A DNA stretch of 64,000 nt from Deltaproteobacteria bacterium. Its GTDB lineage: Bacteria; Desulfobacterota; Syntrophobacteria; Syntrophobacterales; Thermodesulforhabdaceae. The DNA is taken from the NCBI GenBank assembly GCA_019309115.1, contig JAFDGW010000013.1:47744-111743 (forward strand). Direction: 5' to 3'. Under the pieces are notes generated by a model. It ran no database searches. It saw nothing but the letters and a program-made list of their open reading frames with translations, and was not told where the DNA came from. A program made the position numbers and the translations under genes. Positions 20,842 to 30,444 of the stretch are shown here, piece by piece. Position 1 is the stretch's first letter, and each line of letters starts with the position of its first letter.

Positions 20842-21108
20842 TCAGGCTTGACGAACGAATCTTCTTCTACGATGTCGCGTTTCCTTAACGGGCTGTTCAA
20901 TACTTCTCCGAGTCCTTCCCGTTTTGGGTGTTTTGGGGTCAAATTTTTGACAAGAAATGCCCGATGCACTGAACACTTCTTCACAGGGATACTTTCTTGA
21001 CCGAATGGACCATGCCCGGCAAAAGTAAGGAGTGCTAGGGCTCCAAGTAATACGCAGATGCTTACAGTTTAGGCAATGCACTTTTTGTTTGTTTCCTCGC
21101 TGAGTCAT
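20842..21108 (-). CDS. Small cysteine-rich protein of unknown function
   Basis: An 88-residue basic protein. CLNCKHLRITWSPSTPYFCRAW (residues about 12-33) together with a later SGISCQKF gives four cysteines that could bind zinc. The C-terminal third is rich in Arg and Lys. The pattern resembles small conserved proteins next to signalling genes in deltaproteobacteria, but no function is known. It directly precedes the diguanylate cyclase gene on the same strand. Confidence 0.6.
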   Translation of the reverse strand: MTQRGNKQKVHCLNCKHLRITWSPSTPYFCRAWSIRSRKYPCEEVFSASGISCQKFDPKTPKTGRTRRSIEQPVKETRHRRRRFVRQA

Positions 21109-21267
21109 TGTTATTCTCTCCGTTGGATTTCCGCTTCATCCGGGCAACGATCATCCTGGTCGTCGTTTCTGGATGAAGCAATTTGCATTCCTCTCTTATC
21201 TTCAATTATAAAATTAAAGCATTTTCCTCCTCGAGCCGATATAAAAAATTGGAGAAGGAGGGTAAAA

Positions 21268-21564
21268 ATGATCATAACGGATTACCGTGTCAAGACTGTG
21301 TTGCGCACTTATGCAAAACAGCTTCATAAAGCAAAGCTGGCACGGGTGGATCTTCAACGTGAGTCAGTGCCCTCCACTGAACGAGTAACTATATCGGAGG
21401 AAGCAAAGCGACGTTTGGTTATAGATCGCTTGTCTCAAAAAGCGTTGGAATCGACTCAGACCCGCAACGATGAGGGGGTTAGAGAATCTGAAGAGGCTGT
21501 TTCCTCCGGGAAAGAGGAAGAAGTGAAAGAAACGCAGAATCAGGAAGAAGTCACTGAAGGATAA
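21268..21564 (+). CDS. DVU0524-like FlgM-associated protein
   Basis: The start is ATG 21268, seven bases behind GGAGAAGGAGGG; the longer open frame from 21076 is not used. The 98-residue product begins MIITDYRVKTVLRTYAKQL and contains VTISEEAKRRL, matching the short DVU0524-type family found immediately upstream of flgM in sulfate reducers. The C-terminal half is very acidic and probably disordered. The function is unknown; position suggests a part in FlgM handling or late flagellar gene control. Confidence 0.72.
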   Translation: MIITDYRVKTVLRTYAKQLHKAKLARVDLQRESVPSTERVTISEEAKRRLVIDRLSQKALESTQTRNDEGVRESEEAVSSGKEEEVKETQNQEEVTEG

Positions 21565-21584
21565 ATGAGAAGAGGTTTAAAAAA

Positions 21585-21866
21585 ATGGAGATAAAGAAAG
21601 TCGGTGAATACTATCGCAAATGGGTAGAGGTTGATAAAAATCTAAAGACAGAACAGCCAAGCTTTCAGAAAAAGTCTTCATCTAGAGGAGCGACGGCGAA
21701 GTCTGTGCTGGCAACAGGAGATAGAGTAGAACTCTCGGTAAATATGGTTGATTATGAGAAGAGTCGAGCCGAAAAAGTAGCCCGAATTAAGTCTCAAATT
21801 GAGCAGGGTTCCTATCAGATTAACGACAGTGAAATTGCAAACCGGATGCTAGAAGAAGTATGGTAA
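21585..21866 (+). CDS. flgM: Anti-sigma-28 factor FlgM
   Basis: A 93-residue protein with the FlgM C-terminal signature: DRVELSVNMVDYEKSRAEKVARIKSQIEQGSYQI, whose serine-valine-rich strand, helix and YQI...IANRMLEE ending match the sigma-28-binding region. It inhibits FliA until the hook is complete, when it is exported. It lies 20 nt after the DVU0524-like gene with a good ribosome site (GAGAAGAGG). Confidence 0.88.
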   Translation: MEIKKVGEYYRKWVEVDKNLKTEQPSFQKKSSSRGATAKSVLATGDRVELSVNMVDYEKSRAEKVARIKSQIEQGSYQINDSEIANRMLEEVW

Positions 21867-21874
21867 ATATGATC

Positions 21875-22501
21875 TTAAATTCCGCTTTTTTCCTTTATGC
21901 GCCTTAGACCAGGGCTGAAGTGAAAGTGCATGTGTGGGGAATAAAAACCTTTGCGAATGAAGAATCTTTCAATGACGTCGAAAAGTATTGGTTTATCCGG
22001 CCAAGTGAAATTTTTCTCTTCTTTCAACAATTCGTTCCACTCTATTTCGGCGTTCGGATACTTTGCAAAAATCTGCTTTTTGGCCTCATCACAAAAAAAC
22101 ATGGCACATGATATAGGTCTTACGCCCCACAGGCAACCACCGTTTCCTAAAAAAACGCAGTGTGATGATGTTTTGTTTCCTTGAGCGAGCCTGTTTATAA
22201 GGTTTACCCCCTGAGAACGGTCACCCCACAAGAGATTTATTATTTCGTCGGCGAAAAAAACCATTATGCTTTCAAAGCCACAGCAAGCACTCCTACCGGT
22301 AACAAAACACTGCTCCTGGCAGTACAACGCAAAGAACCGTTTTGTGAAACGGTCCAGTTTTTGCCTGAACATCAAGTAAGGTATGCTCAACCAGTACAGG
22401 AACAAACGTTCCGACTCGGTAATACTGTCGTAGCATTTCAGCGCTATTTTCTGTGTTTCCAAATGGCGACGGTCGTATTCACTAAGCTTGATCACTTCCA
22501 T
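21875..22501 (-). CDS. YkgJ-family cysteine cluster protein
   Basis: A 208-residue protein with a spread cysteine cluster as in the YkgJ (CxxCxxCC) group of putative iron-sulfur or zinc proteins: YCQEQC and ACCGFE in the N-terminal half, then HCVFLGNGGCLWGVRPISCAMFFC in which the CxxxxxxxC, RPxxC order is typical. The function of the family is poorly defined. It converges on flgM with only 8 nt between stop codons. Confidence 0.72.
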   Translation of the reverse strand: MEVIKLSEYDRRHLETQKIALKCYDSITESERLFLYWLSIPYLMFRQKLDRFTKRFFALYCQEQCFVTGRSACCGFESIMVFFADEIINLLWGDRSQGVNLINRLAQGNKTSSHCVFLGNGGCLWGVRPISCAMFFCDEAKKQIFAKYPNAEIEWNELLKEEKNFTWPDKPILFDVIERFFIRKGFYSPHMHFHFSPGLRRIKEKSGI

Positions 22502-22624
22502 TCATTGCTCCTGAATGGTACTTTCTGGGTTGAAATGCGCAGGCAAGTGGAGTATCCGCCATTTTGTGGCGAGCACAATGCAACAACTCAAGTGGTCATG
22601 ATCAAGGAGTAAGGAGATTACATT

Positions 22625-22966
22625 ATGTGCCATTTTTCTGAAAACATAGCCGTTGTTCTTGTAACCGTTCCGAATGTCGAGGTGGCTTACAGCATAGCAA
22701 AAACTATCGTTAAGGAAAAGATTGCCGCCTGTGTAAATGTGATTCCCGAGATCAGGTCAATCTATACCTGGGAGGAAGATGTATGCGACGAGCCGGAAGC
22801 TCTGATGATTATTAAAACGCGTCGTCAGTTGTTCGAAAAATTGAAAGAACGTGTAAAAGAGTTGCATCCCTATGATGTGCCCGAAATCATAGCTCTGCCG
22901 CTGGTTGATGGCATAAAAGATTATCTCTCGTGGGTTTTAGAGGTTACTCAGAACCCCGCCGAATAA
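22625..22966 (+). CDS. cutA: Divalent-cation tolerance protein CutA
   Basis: A 113-residue CutA1 homologue: AACVNVIPEIRSIYTWE, the EALMIIKTR strand and LHPYDVPEIIALP are diagnostic. CutA forms a very stable trimer related to PII proteins; its true role remains debated. The gene is divergent from the YkgJ gene and overlaps the 3' end of hisD tail-to-tail by 23 nt. Confidence 0.94.
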   Translation: MCHFSENIAVVLVTVPNVEVAYSIAKTIVKEKIAACVNVIPEIRSIYTWEEDVCDEPEALMIIKTRRQLFEKLKERVKELHPYDVPEIIALPLVDGIKDYLSWVLEVTQNPAE

Positions 22967-24251
22967 GTACTGAGCGGGCATGGGCTTCAAGGCCTTCCCA
23001 GCGGGCCATTTCCGCAATGGTTTTAACATCTTCATCCAGGGCTTCCTTAGTGTACTGCAAAACGCTAATGCGCTTAAAGAACACTCCAACGTTAAGGGCT
23101 GAAGCATACCTTGCCGTGGCTGATGTGGGAAGCACGTGATTTGGGCCTGCGAAATAGTCTCCAACGGCCTCCGGCGTGTAAGACCCGAGGAAAACCGCTC
23201 CGGCATTTTTAATCCTTCCGAGGAAACTCCACGGATCCTTTACATGAATTTCAAGATGTTCCGGTGCAATGCGATTAACCAACTCAACGGCCTGATCTGT
23301 GCTAGAAACGATAAAACTGGCTCCGTAACTTTTAAGGGACGCTAAAGCCACCTTCTTGCGACCCAATAATTTTAACTGATCTTCCAAAGCACTTCGCACT
23401 TTTTCTGAAATCTGCTTGCTGGTGGTAATTAAGATCGAACTCGCCATTGTGTCATGCTCTGCCTGGCTCAGTAAATCAGCGGCCACATAGGAGGGAAATG
23501 CCGTTTCGTCAGCAACAATTAGAATTTCGCTTGGGCCGGCAAGGATATCAATACCCACCAAACCAGCTACGATCTTTTTTGCGGTGGTAACATAGATGTT
23601 TCCGGGGCCGACGATGACATTAACGGGCTTTATGGTTTCTGTGCCGTACGCAAGGGCTCCTATAGCCCATGCGCTTCCCACCTTGTAGATGCGGTTTACG
23701 CCAACTTCCTTTGCAGCCACCAGCAATCCTGGGTGCAATGAACCATCTTTTCGAGGAGGGCTAACAAGGGCAATATCCGGCACTTCAGCCACACGGGCAG
23801 GGATAGCAGTCATGAGGAGGGTAGAAATCAAGGGGGTATTACCGCCAGTGCCTCCGGGTACATACAATCCGGCAGACTGAACGGGGCGGACAAGCTGACC
23901 TACCAGGCGTCCTTTTTCATCTATCTGGAACCAGGATTTTTCTTTCTGATTTTCATGGAAGGAGCGAATGTTCTTTATAGCTTTTCTAAGAATTTCCAGG
24001 AATTCGGAACTTACTGCCCTGTAGGCATTCTCAATCTCGCTTTCTTTTACTTCCAAGGATTCCAGGGTGGCGTCGGGAAAGTCAAACCTCCTGGTGTATT
24101 CAAGCAGGGCTTCGTCTCCTCGCGAACGAACATTGTTGAGTATCTCCAGCACCTGAGTTTTAATGTTTTCATCAGCCTCGGCTCCTCGTTCGGCCAGTTT
24201 TTTCAAAAACGTTTCAGCTTCCCAAGATGGGTACGAAAATTCTGGTATCAT
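22944..24251 (-). CDS. hisD: Histidinol dehydrogenase HisD
   Basis: HisD performs the last two oxidations of histidine synthesis with NAD and zinc. The 435-residue protein shows YVPGGTGGNTPLISTLLMTAIPA, VGPGNIYVTTAKK, GPSEILIVADE and APEHLEIHVKDP, and the C-terminal NHVLPTSATARY. Its ATG overlaps the rlpA stop by 4 nt. It is the last gene of the five-gene minus-strand run beginning with hisS. Confidence 0.97.
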   Translation of the reverse strand: MIPEFSYPSWEAETFLKKLAERGAEADENIKTQVLEILNNVRSRGDEALLEYTRRFDFPDATLESLEVKESEIENAYRAVSSEFLEILRKAIKNIRSFHENQKEKSWFQIDEKGRLVGQLVRPVQSAGLYVPGGTGGNTPLISTLLMTAIPARVAEVPDIALVSPPRKDGSLHPGLLVAAKEVGVNRIYKVGSAWAIGALAYGTETIKPVNVIVGPGNIYVTTAKKIVAGLVGIDILAGPSEILIVADETAFPSYVAADLLSQAEHDTMASSILITTSKQISEKVRSALEDQLKLLGRKKVALASLKSYGASFIVSSTDQAVELVNRIAPEHLEIHVKDPWSFLGRIKNAGAVFLGSYTPEAVGDYFAGPNHVLPTSATARYASALNVGVFFKRISVLQYTKEALDEDVKTIAEMARWEGLEAHARSVLIRRGSE

Positions 24252-25000
24252 CCTGCTTCTCCTTTTCTTGCGACCACAAAAGCGTCGTAAAAGCCCTGCT
24301 TTCGTATTCTTTGTAATTCCTCTTCTGCTCTGGATAGCGTGTCAAAGACACCAACTCTGACCTGATAAAAAATTTCACCGTTGTATTTAAAAGGAATAAT
24401 TGCCGTATAGTCATACCTGCCTTGCAAACGTTTTCTGAGACGCACGGCATTTTCTCTTTGCCGAAACGATGCGATCTGAATTTCAAAGCTCCCTTTTTCG
24501 AAAGATGGCACCGCCTTGAGAAGCCATCTGTGCTCGTTTCCGGCGTAAGATCCAATTGTGGCAGGTTGAACGACTTCAACCCTGACACGAGCCAGTCCAT
24601 CCCGAACTATTCCCAACTTTTCTGCTGCTTTTTTGGACAGATCTATTATTCGTCCTCTTACAAAAGGTCCTCTGTCATTTATGCGCACAATGACCCATTG
24701 ACCCGTGTCCAGCCTTGTAACCTTGACATAGGTTCCGAAGGGAAGCGTCCTGTGAGCGGCCGTCATTTCATACATGTTGAATCTTTCACCACTTGCTGTG
24801 CGACAGCCATGAAATTTTGGTCCGTACCAGCTAGCATATCCTTCCTCTACATAACCTTTGGCTTTTGGTAGTGGGAAGTAGCAATGATTATGAACACAGT
24901 AAGGCTTTCCTGGAAGAACCCCACTTTCCTTTTTTCTGATGATCGAACAAGCCGTAAGGGCTAATGCAATTACAATAACTGACAGAAGGCTTCGTCGCAT
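24248..25000 (-). CDS. rlpA: RlpA-like lytic transglycosylase lipoprotein with SPOR domain
   Basis: A 250-residue lipoprotein; the lipobox is LALTAC at about residues 13-18. The double-psi beta-barrel domain (about 52-145) has GYASWYGPKFHGCRTASGE, MTAAHRTLPFGT and NDRGPFVRGRIIDLS with the catalytic Asp. A SPOR domain (about 172-245) binds denuded peptidoglycan at the septum. It probably cleaves naked glycan strands at division sites. It is flanked with 2-nt and overlapping spacings by the synthase gene and hisD. Confidence 0.93.
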   Translation of the reverse strand: MRRSLLSVIVIALALTACSIIRKKESGVLPGKPYCVHNHCYFPLPKAKGYVEEGYASWYGPKFHGCRTASGERFNMYEMTAAHRTLPFGTYVKVTRLDTGQWVIVRINDRGPFVRGRIIDLSKKAAEKLGIVRDGLARVRVEVVQPATIGSYAGNEHRWLLKAVPSFEKGSFEIQIASFRQRENAVRLRKRLQGRYDYTAIIPFKYNGEIFYQVRVGVFDTLSRAEEELQRIRKQGFYDAFVVARKGEAG

Positions 25001-25002
25001 TT

Positions 25003-26835
25003 TTATGCTGCAACCGACCGTTCTTCCATTTTTGCCAGATCTTCAAAGCGAATGTCCACGCCAAGCACTCCGACAATTTCTTCTTCGTCGTTTCTGATTG
25101 GAGCCGACACGGTTATACAGAGGGCTCCAGTATGTTTTGACGTGTAGAAATCCGTAACGTGAACCTTTCCGGTTCGCATAGGTTCGATAAACCACGGTCG
25201 GTTTGATAGGTCCTCTCCAACCTGGGCTTTTTCATACTTAGCCTTATCCACTATGTGTGTAATGTTCCGGGTTATTCGCTTTCCCTGGGCATCTGTTACG
25301 TAAGCGAACTGTATAAAGGGATTCAAATCCAGAAGTGTCTGAAGTACCGGTTCTTGCTGTACCGGGTCCATACTCCTTATGGCTTCATTTTCTACCACTT
25401 CTTCTATAAGGTGCGCTGCAAGCGAGTGTGCCCTTTGTTTGAGTTTATCGAATTCGCTGACGAAATATTCTGGCAGATAACGCCGTGCCCACCGTTCAAG
25501 CTCTTCGTTGGATATGGAAGTATTGCGTCCCTTTTCGTATTCTTCCATAACACGTTTGTAGATCTTTACAATCCCGGGGTGTTTCTTATCGAGTCGCTTA
25601 TCTCCTTCTAGCCTTAAGCGGTTGTTTACCCAATAAACAATTCCGGCAATCCCTGATTTGTCGGTTATGATGATATTGATTGGCCTCTTTAACAGCTTTT
25701 CAGTGTCGAACGGATTATAGACCTCCGGATCTTTGATAAGTCCGTCAACATGTATGCCTGCGGCAGTGGCGTTGAAGTTCTCGCCCACAAATGGATACTG
25801 AGGCGGAATGCGGTAGTTAAGTTCTCGTTCAAAATATTCCGCTATTTCCGTGATAACAGTTGTATCCACGCCGTTCGTGGTTCCTCTGAGGGCTATATAC
25901 TCAATAATAAGACCTTCTACAGGTGCATTGCCTGTTCTTTCTCCGAAACCAAGTAAAGTTCCATTTGCTGCCCCGCATCCATATAGCCACGCGGTTACCG
26001 CATTTACGAGGACTTTATGAAAGTCGTTGTGGCCATGCCATTCCAATAAGTGCCCTGGAACACCAGCTTCATCTATAAATGCCCGCACCAATTTAGGGAC
26101 ACTTCTTGGAAGTGCTGCACCCGGATAGGGTACACCAAAACCTAGCGTATCACACAACCGTATCTTGATGTCTATGCCGGATTCCTCTCTCAACTTCATG
26201 AGCTCTATGGCAAAGGGAATACAGAATCCATAAATATCAGCTCGGGTTAGATCTTCAAAGTGGCAACGGGGACGTATGCCCTTTTCCAGCGCTGCTCTCA
26301 CAATATCCAGATAATGTTCCATCGTTTCTTTGCGGTTCGACTTCAATTTTAAAAAAATGTGGTAATCCGACACGGAAGTCAGCATACCCGTTTCTTTCAG
26401 ACCGGCTTTCGCAACGAGCTCCAGATCTTGTTTATTAGCTCGTATCCAGCCAGTTATTTCTGGGTATTTGTAGCCTTTAGACAAGCACCTTTCTAAGGCT
26501 TCGCGATCCTTTTTGGTGTAAAGAAAAAATTCCGCCTGTCTGATCACGCCGTTGGGGCCGGAGAGGCGATGAAGAAAATCGAATATTTTCTCTATTTGCT
26601 CGACCGTATAAGGTGGTCGTGCTTGCTGTCCGTCCCGAAAAGTAGTGTCGGTTATGCACATGTCCCTAGCAGGGTCGAGAGGTAGGAACTTGTGATCAAA
26701 GTCTATTTTGGGAATTTCGTCGTAAGGGAATATTCCCCTCATTAAATTAGGTTCTGGAACATCTACTAAAGTGTACCTCCAGAATTTAGAATGTTCATGT
26801 TCAAGAAGACGTTTTTCGGGATTCCAGCGAGCCAT
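25003..26835 (-). CDS. Re-citrate/homocitrate/isopropylmalate synthase family enzyme with C-terminal Cache domain
   Basis: A 610-residue fusion. Residues about 50-480 are an HMGL-like (LeuA-type) TIM barrel: DTTFRDGQQARPPYT, the metal/CoA-site HFEDLTRADIYGF, LEWHGHNDFHK and GFGERTGNAPVE. The closest family I can place by eye is the group containing Re-citrate synthases of clostridia and sulfate reducers, so citrate formation is the preferred guess; homocitrate or isopropylmalate synthesis is not excluded. Residues about 495-605 are a single Cache-like sensor module (NRPWFIEPMRTGKVHVTDFYTS, GVLGVDIRFEDL) with no membrane segment, so it would be a cytosolic ligand-binding regulatory domain replacing the usual LeuA dimer domain. 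Confidence 0.75.
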   Translation of the reverse strand: MARWNPEKRLLEHEHSKFWRYTLVDVPEPNLMRGIFPYDEIPKIDFDHKFLPLDPARDMCITDTTFRDGQQARPPYTVEQIEKIFDFLHRLSGPNGVIRQAEFFLYTKKDREALERCLSKGYKYPEITGWIRANKQDLELVAKAGLKETGMLTSVSDYHIFLKLKSNRKETMEHYLDIVRAALEKGIRPRCHFEDLTRADIYGFCIPFAIELMKLREESGIDIKIRLCDTLGFGVPYPGAALPRSVPKLVRAFIDEAGVPGHLLEWHGHNDFHKVLVNAVTAWLYGCGAANGTLLGFGERTGNAPVEGLIIEYIALRGTTNGVDTTVITEIAEYFERELNYRIPPQYPFVGENFNATAAGIHVDGLIKDPEVYNPFDTEKLLKRPINIIITDKSGIAGIVYWVNNRLRLEGDKRLDKKHPGIVKIYKRVMEEYEKGRNTSISNEELERWARRYLPEYFVSEFDKLKQRAHSLAAHLIEEVVENEAIRSMDPVQQEPVLQTLLDLNPFIQFAYVTDAQGKRITRNITHIVDKAKYEKAQVGEDLSNRPWFIEPMRTGKVHVTDFYTSKHTGALCITVSAPIRNDEEEIVGVLGVDIRFEDLAKMEERSVAA

Positions 26836-26837
26836 TT

Positions 26838-28667
26838 TTATTCCTCCGTTTCTATCCGGATGCGAAGTTCCAGAAGCTGCTGAACTTCTGGTTCAGACGG
26901 AGCCCCTGTAAGGGGACATGTGGCCTTCTGGGTTTTTGGAAAGGCTATAACGTCGCGTATGGATGGAACGCCGAGCATGAGCATTAGCAGACGGTCGAAT
27001 CCGAAGGCGATACCCCCATGAGGTGGAGCTCCATATTGCAGGGCGTCAAGCAAAAACCCGAATTTTCCTTGCGCTTCTTCTTCATCAATTCCAAGTGCCC
27101 TGAAAACTTTTTCTTGCACATCTTTCCGATGAATCCGGATGCTTCCCCCTCCGATTTCAACTCCGTTAAGTACAAGATCGTAAGCCCTGCTGTGGACTTT
27201 TTCAGGTTCTGTATCAAGCAAGTTGATTTCGCTTTCAATCGGTGAGGTAAAGGGATGGTGTACCGCCACCAATCGCTTTTCTTCCTGACTCCATTCAAAT
27301 AGCGGGAAATGAGTTATCCACAGGAAGCGAAATTTTGAATTGGCCGCAAGCCCTTCCTTTTCAGCAAGGTGTATCCTCAGGTTGCCCAGTGCTTCGTTTA
27401 CCACATCTTGTTGATCGGCCACAAAGAAAAGAATATCACCTGTTTCCACATTCAGCCTTTCAGCCAAAGCATTTTGTGCTCCTTCACCCAGAAATTTCAC
27501 GATAGGCGATTGCCACTGGCCAGGCTGTATTTTTATCCATGCCATACCTTTTGCGCCAAAGCCCTGTACAAATGCTATTAGATCATCCAGTTCTTTACGG
27601 GATAATTTAACTCCACCGGGAAACCTGAGACATTTTACCATGCCCCCGTTTTCCACAGCCTGTCGGAAGACCTTAAATTCTGTCTTCCCTACGATGTCCG
27701 ATACGTCTGTTAGTTCAAGGCCATAACGAAGGTCAGGGCGGTCCGTCCCGTAACGTTCCATGGCTTCAGAGTAACTCATTCGCTTCAGAGGGATTTCTAG
27801 CTCTACATCCAGCAATTCCCGAAAGAGTGTTGCAATCCAGTCTTCTATAATACCCATTACATCATTTTCCTCGACAAAGGACATTTCCACATCAAGCTGA
27901 GTGAATTCCGGTTGCCTATCTGCACGCAGATCCTCATCTCGGAAGCACTTAACGATTTGAAAATACCGCTCCAGCCCTGCCATCATAAGCAATTGTTTAA
28001 AAAGTTGCGGCGATTGTGGAAGGGAATAAAATTTCCCGGGATACATACGACTGGGCACCAGGTAATCCCTGGCACCTTCGGGAGTGCTCTTTGTTAACAC
28101 AGGCGTTTCGACTTCTATGAAGCCATGCTGAGCAAAAAAACGTCTGGTGAGTTGCAATGCTTCATGGCGAAATCTGATGTTTCTCAGCATGAATGGCCTT
28201 CGTAGATCAATGTAGCGATACTGTAATCGGACGTTTTCCCCAACCTGAGCACGGTCTTCTACCAGAAATGGCGGGGTTTTCGACGTGTTCAATATGCGAA
28301 GCTCGTGAACAATGATCTCTACTTCACCCGTTGCCAGCTTTGGATTTGTCATGCCTTCGGGTCTAGGACGCACCTTACCAGCCACGGCTATGACATATTC
28401 ACTCCTGAGGTGATGTGCCCGTCTGTGAGCTTCTGCGTTATGTTGGGGGTCGAAAACAACTTGTGTTATGCCTTCGCGGTCCCTAAGGTCAACGAATATG
28501 AGGCCGCCGTGATCTCGGCGTCTCTGCACCCAGCCCATAAGAATTACATCGGTGCCAACGTCGGAGAGACGGAGCTCATTGCAGTTATGAGTTCGCTTCC
28601 AGTTGCCCAGAAAGTCTAAAGATATGGATAGATCACGTTCGGTTTGCTCTTTTAACAACTCTTCCAC
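26838..28667 (-). CDS. aspS: Aspartyl-tRNA synthetase
   Basis: A 609-residue bacterial-type class II AspRS: N-terminal OB-fold ([22 protein letters not shown]), motif 2 region ([18 protein letters not shown]), a GAD insertion domain in the middle and motif 3 ([13 protein letters not shown]) at the C-terminus. The protein has an N-terminal extension of about 20 residues before the OB-fold, so translation may start downstream. Whether it also charges tRNA-Asn cannot be told here. It is 14 nt after hisS. Confidence 0.97.
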   Translation of the reverse strand: MEELLKEQTERDLSISLDFLGNWKRTHNCNELRLSDVGTDVILMGWVQRRRDHGGLIFVDLRDREGITQVVFDPQHNAEAHRRAHHLRSEYVIAVAGKVRPRPEGMTNPKLATGEVEIIVHELRILNTSKTPPFLVEDRAQVGENVRLQYRYIDLRRPFMLRNIRFRHEALQLTRRFFAQHGFIEVETPVLTKSTPEGARDYLVPSRMYPGKFYSLPQSPQLFKQLLMMAGLERYFQIVKCFRDEDLRADRQPEFTQLDVEMSFVEENDVMGIIEDWIATLFRELLDVELEIPLKRMSYSEAMERYGTDRPDLRYGLELTDVSDIVGKTEFKVFRQAVENGGMVKCLRFPGGVKLSRKELDDLIAFVQGFGAKGMAWIKIQPGQWQSPIVKFLGEGAQNALAERLNVETGDILFFVADQQDVVNEALGNLRIHLAEKEGLAANSKFRFLWITHFPLFEWSQEEKRLVAVHHPFTSPIESEINLLDTEPEKVHSRAYDLVLNGVEIGGGSIRIHRKDVQEKVFRALGIDEEEAQGKFGFLLDALQYGAPPHGGIAFGFDRLLMLMLGVPSIRDVIAFPKTQKATCPLTGAPSEPEVQQLLELRIRIETEE

Positions 28668-28681
28668 TTTTTAACCTCCCA

Positions 28682-29950
28682 CTACGACTCGTTCAGTATG
28701 GACCTGAGCTCCGGGACCAGTTCTTCTATTTCCACTACCCACTGGCTGCTTCTGTGCATGTCCCTGAGCTGAACCACACCCTGACTCAGTTCATCATCAC
28801 CGATGATTATAGCCATTCGGGCACCCATTTTATTTGCCGTTCTCATCTGACTTTTCGCACTCCTGTCTTCATAGCTCAGATCCACAATAAACCCCTCAGA
28901 TCTGAGTTTCTGAGCGAGCTTAAATCCTTCGGCTCTAGCTCTATCGCCTAGTAGAACACAGTATATCATTTGATTGTTGTCCTGTTGTAGCTTTGCAGAA
29001 TCTTTCAGCAGCAGAATGATGCGCTCCATGCCTAGAGCGAATCCTATACCCGGTAAATCGGGACCGCCTAAATCCTTCATGAGACCGTCGTAGCGGCCTC
29101 CCCCACCAACAGCATTCTGAGCTCCCAGGTGTTCGGTAACAATTTCAAATGCGGTCTTAACATAGTAATCCAGGCCTCGTACCATACGACCGTTTATGAT
29201 AAATTCAACATTAAGTTCACGTAGAAAGTTTTGCACTTCCTGAAAATGACGGTTGCAAGAGTCGCATATAAAGTCAAGAATCAACGGGGCATTAGACAGT
29301 ATCTCTTTGCATTGAGGAGCCTTGCAGTCGAAACATCTTAGCGGATTTTTATACACTCGTCGGTTGCAATCGGGGCAGAGGCTTTCCTGATACTGAAGCA
29401 AGTACTCCTGCAAGATCTCCCGGAACGAGATGCGACAGTTAGGGCATCCCAGCGAGTTTATTTCAAGGCTTACTTCTTTCAATCCAATTTCACGCAGGAA
29501 AAGACATGCCAAAAACATAACCTCAGCGTCCAACATAGGCTCATCTATTCCGAAGACTTCCACATTTATCTGGTGAAATTGCCTATAGCGCCCCTTTTGA
29601 GGACGTTCATGTCGGAACATGGGGCCAATAAGATAGAATTTTTTTTGGTGGGATTTTACATGCATCTGGTGTTGGATGTAAGCTCTTATTATGGATGCCG
29701 TGGCTTCTGGGCGCAGAGTAAGGGATCGACCTTTCTTGTCCTGAAAGGTGTACATTTCCTTTTCAACTATATCCGTGGCTTCACCGATTCCACGGGTGAA
29801 CAGTTCGGTTTTCTCTACTATTGGGGTTCTTATTTCACTGTAACCAAATCTTTGAAAAATTTCTCTGGCCTTCTCCTCAGCAAATCGCCAAAGAGCTATT
29901 TCTTCCGGCAGTATGTCATTCATCCCTTTGACGGATTGGATAGGTTGCAT
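28682..29950 (-). CDS. hisS: Histidyl-tRNA synthetase
   Basis: A 422-residue class II HisRS. KGMNDILPEE at the N-terminus, motif 2 (RHERPQKGRYRQFHQ), the His-specific RGLDYYVKTAFEI and GGGRYDGL are all present, followed by a C-terminal anticodon-binding domain (DRSAKSQMRTANKMGA). The middle contains two CxxC pairs (CPDCNR, CFDC) as in several bacterial HisRS. It heads the hisS-aspS-synthase-rlpA-hisD run. Confidence 0.98.
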   Translation of the reverse strand: MQPIQSVKGMNDILPEEIALWRFAEEKAREIFQRFGYSEIRTPIVEKTELFTRGIGEATDIVEKEMYTFQDKKGRSLTLRPEATASIIRAYIQHQMHVKSHQKKFYLIGPMFRHERPQKGRYRQFHQINVEVFGIDEPMLDAEVMFLACLFLREIGLKEVSLEINSLGCPNCRISFREILQEYLLQYQESLCPDCNRRVYKNPLRCFDCKAPQCKEILSNAPLILDFICDSCNRHFQEVQNFLRELNVEFIINGRMVRGLDYYVKTAFEIVTEHLGAQNAVGGGGRYDGLMKDLGGPDLPGIGFALGMERIILLLKDSAKLQQDNNQMIYCVLLGDRARAEGFKLAQKLRSEGFIVDLSYEDRSAKSQMRTANKMGARMAIIIGDDELSQGVVQLRDMHRSSQWVVEIEELVPELRSILNES

Positions 29951-30085
29951 TTGCAGTGTTTGCCCTCCCTTGGTTGAAAATTTGCTTTAAAGCTTATTCG
30001 ACGGTCACAATTTTTAATTCTTTATCCTTGACCGCCAAAAGGAATCACAATAAATAGCACAATCTTCTCGGGTTAAGGAGGAAAA

Positions 30086-30175
30086 ATGTTAATTATGAAA
30101 TTGATTTGCTGGTCAATAGCACTCCTGGGCTTGATAGTGTTGTGGGTTTTAGAAGACTTTTCAGAAAGATCCTGA
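30086..30175 (+). CDS. Putative 29-residue single-pass membrane peptide
   Basis: A strong ribosome site (TTAAGGAGG) precedes ATG 30086. The 29-residue frame is almost entirely one hydrophobic helix (LICWSIALLGLIVLWVL) followed by a charged tail (EDFSERS). Small single-pass peptides of this kind are often missed. No homologue is recognised. It precedes the next small gene by 60 nt on the same strand. Confidence 0.45.
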   Translation: MLIMKLICWSIALLGLIVLWVLEDFSERS

Positions 30176-30235
30176 GTGCATATTATTTAAAGTGTGAAGC
30201 TGAAGAGAGCGAGATAAAATGGGGAGGGAAGTTAG

Positions 30236-30430
30236 ATGGCTGTCGGTCAGAAAAAAAGAGATAAGAAGGAAAATGTGATTAAAAAGCCTGCGCCAAATCC
30301 GGTAAAGTGTAAAGAAGGCAAGGGAGTCAGAAATTTTGACTGCCCATATTATGATGATTGTCTCGATAAAGCGGCCAGAGCGATGTGGCCGGGGTTTACC
30401 TGCGCCGAATGTGAAAACTACGAAGAGTAA
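30236..30430 (+). CDS. Small cysteine-containing protein of unknown function
   Basis: A 64-residue protein with a Lys-rich N-terminus and a C-terminal half containing four to five cysteines (VKCKEG, DCPYYDDC, FTCAECENYE) arranged as a possible metal site. It has a GGAGGG-type ribosome site and lies 14 nt before the flagellar rod/hook gene, so it may be co-expressed with it. No function is assigned. Confidence 0.55.
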   Translation: MAVGQKKRDKKENVIKKPAPNPVKCKEGKGVRNFDCPYYDDCLDKAARAMWPGFTCAECENYEE

Positions 30431-30444
30431 AAAGGGGTGAAACT

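Noticed and set aside
22181..22612. 143-codon plus-strand frame opposite the YkgJ gene
   Set aside because: It is antisense to a gene with a good cysteine pattern and has no protein-like motifs or ribosome site.
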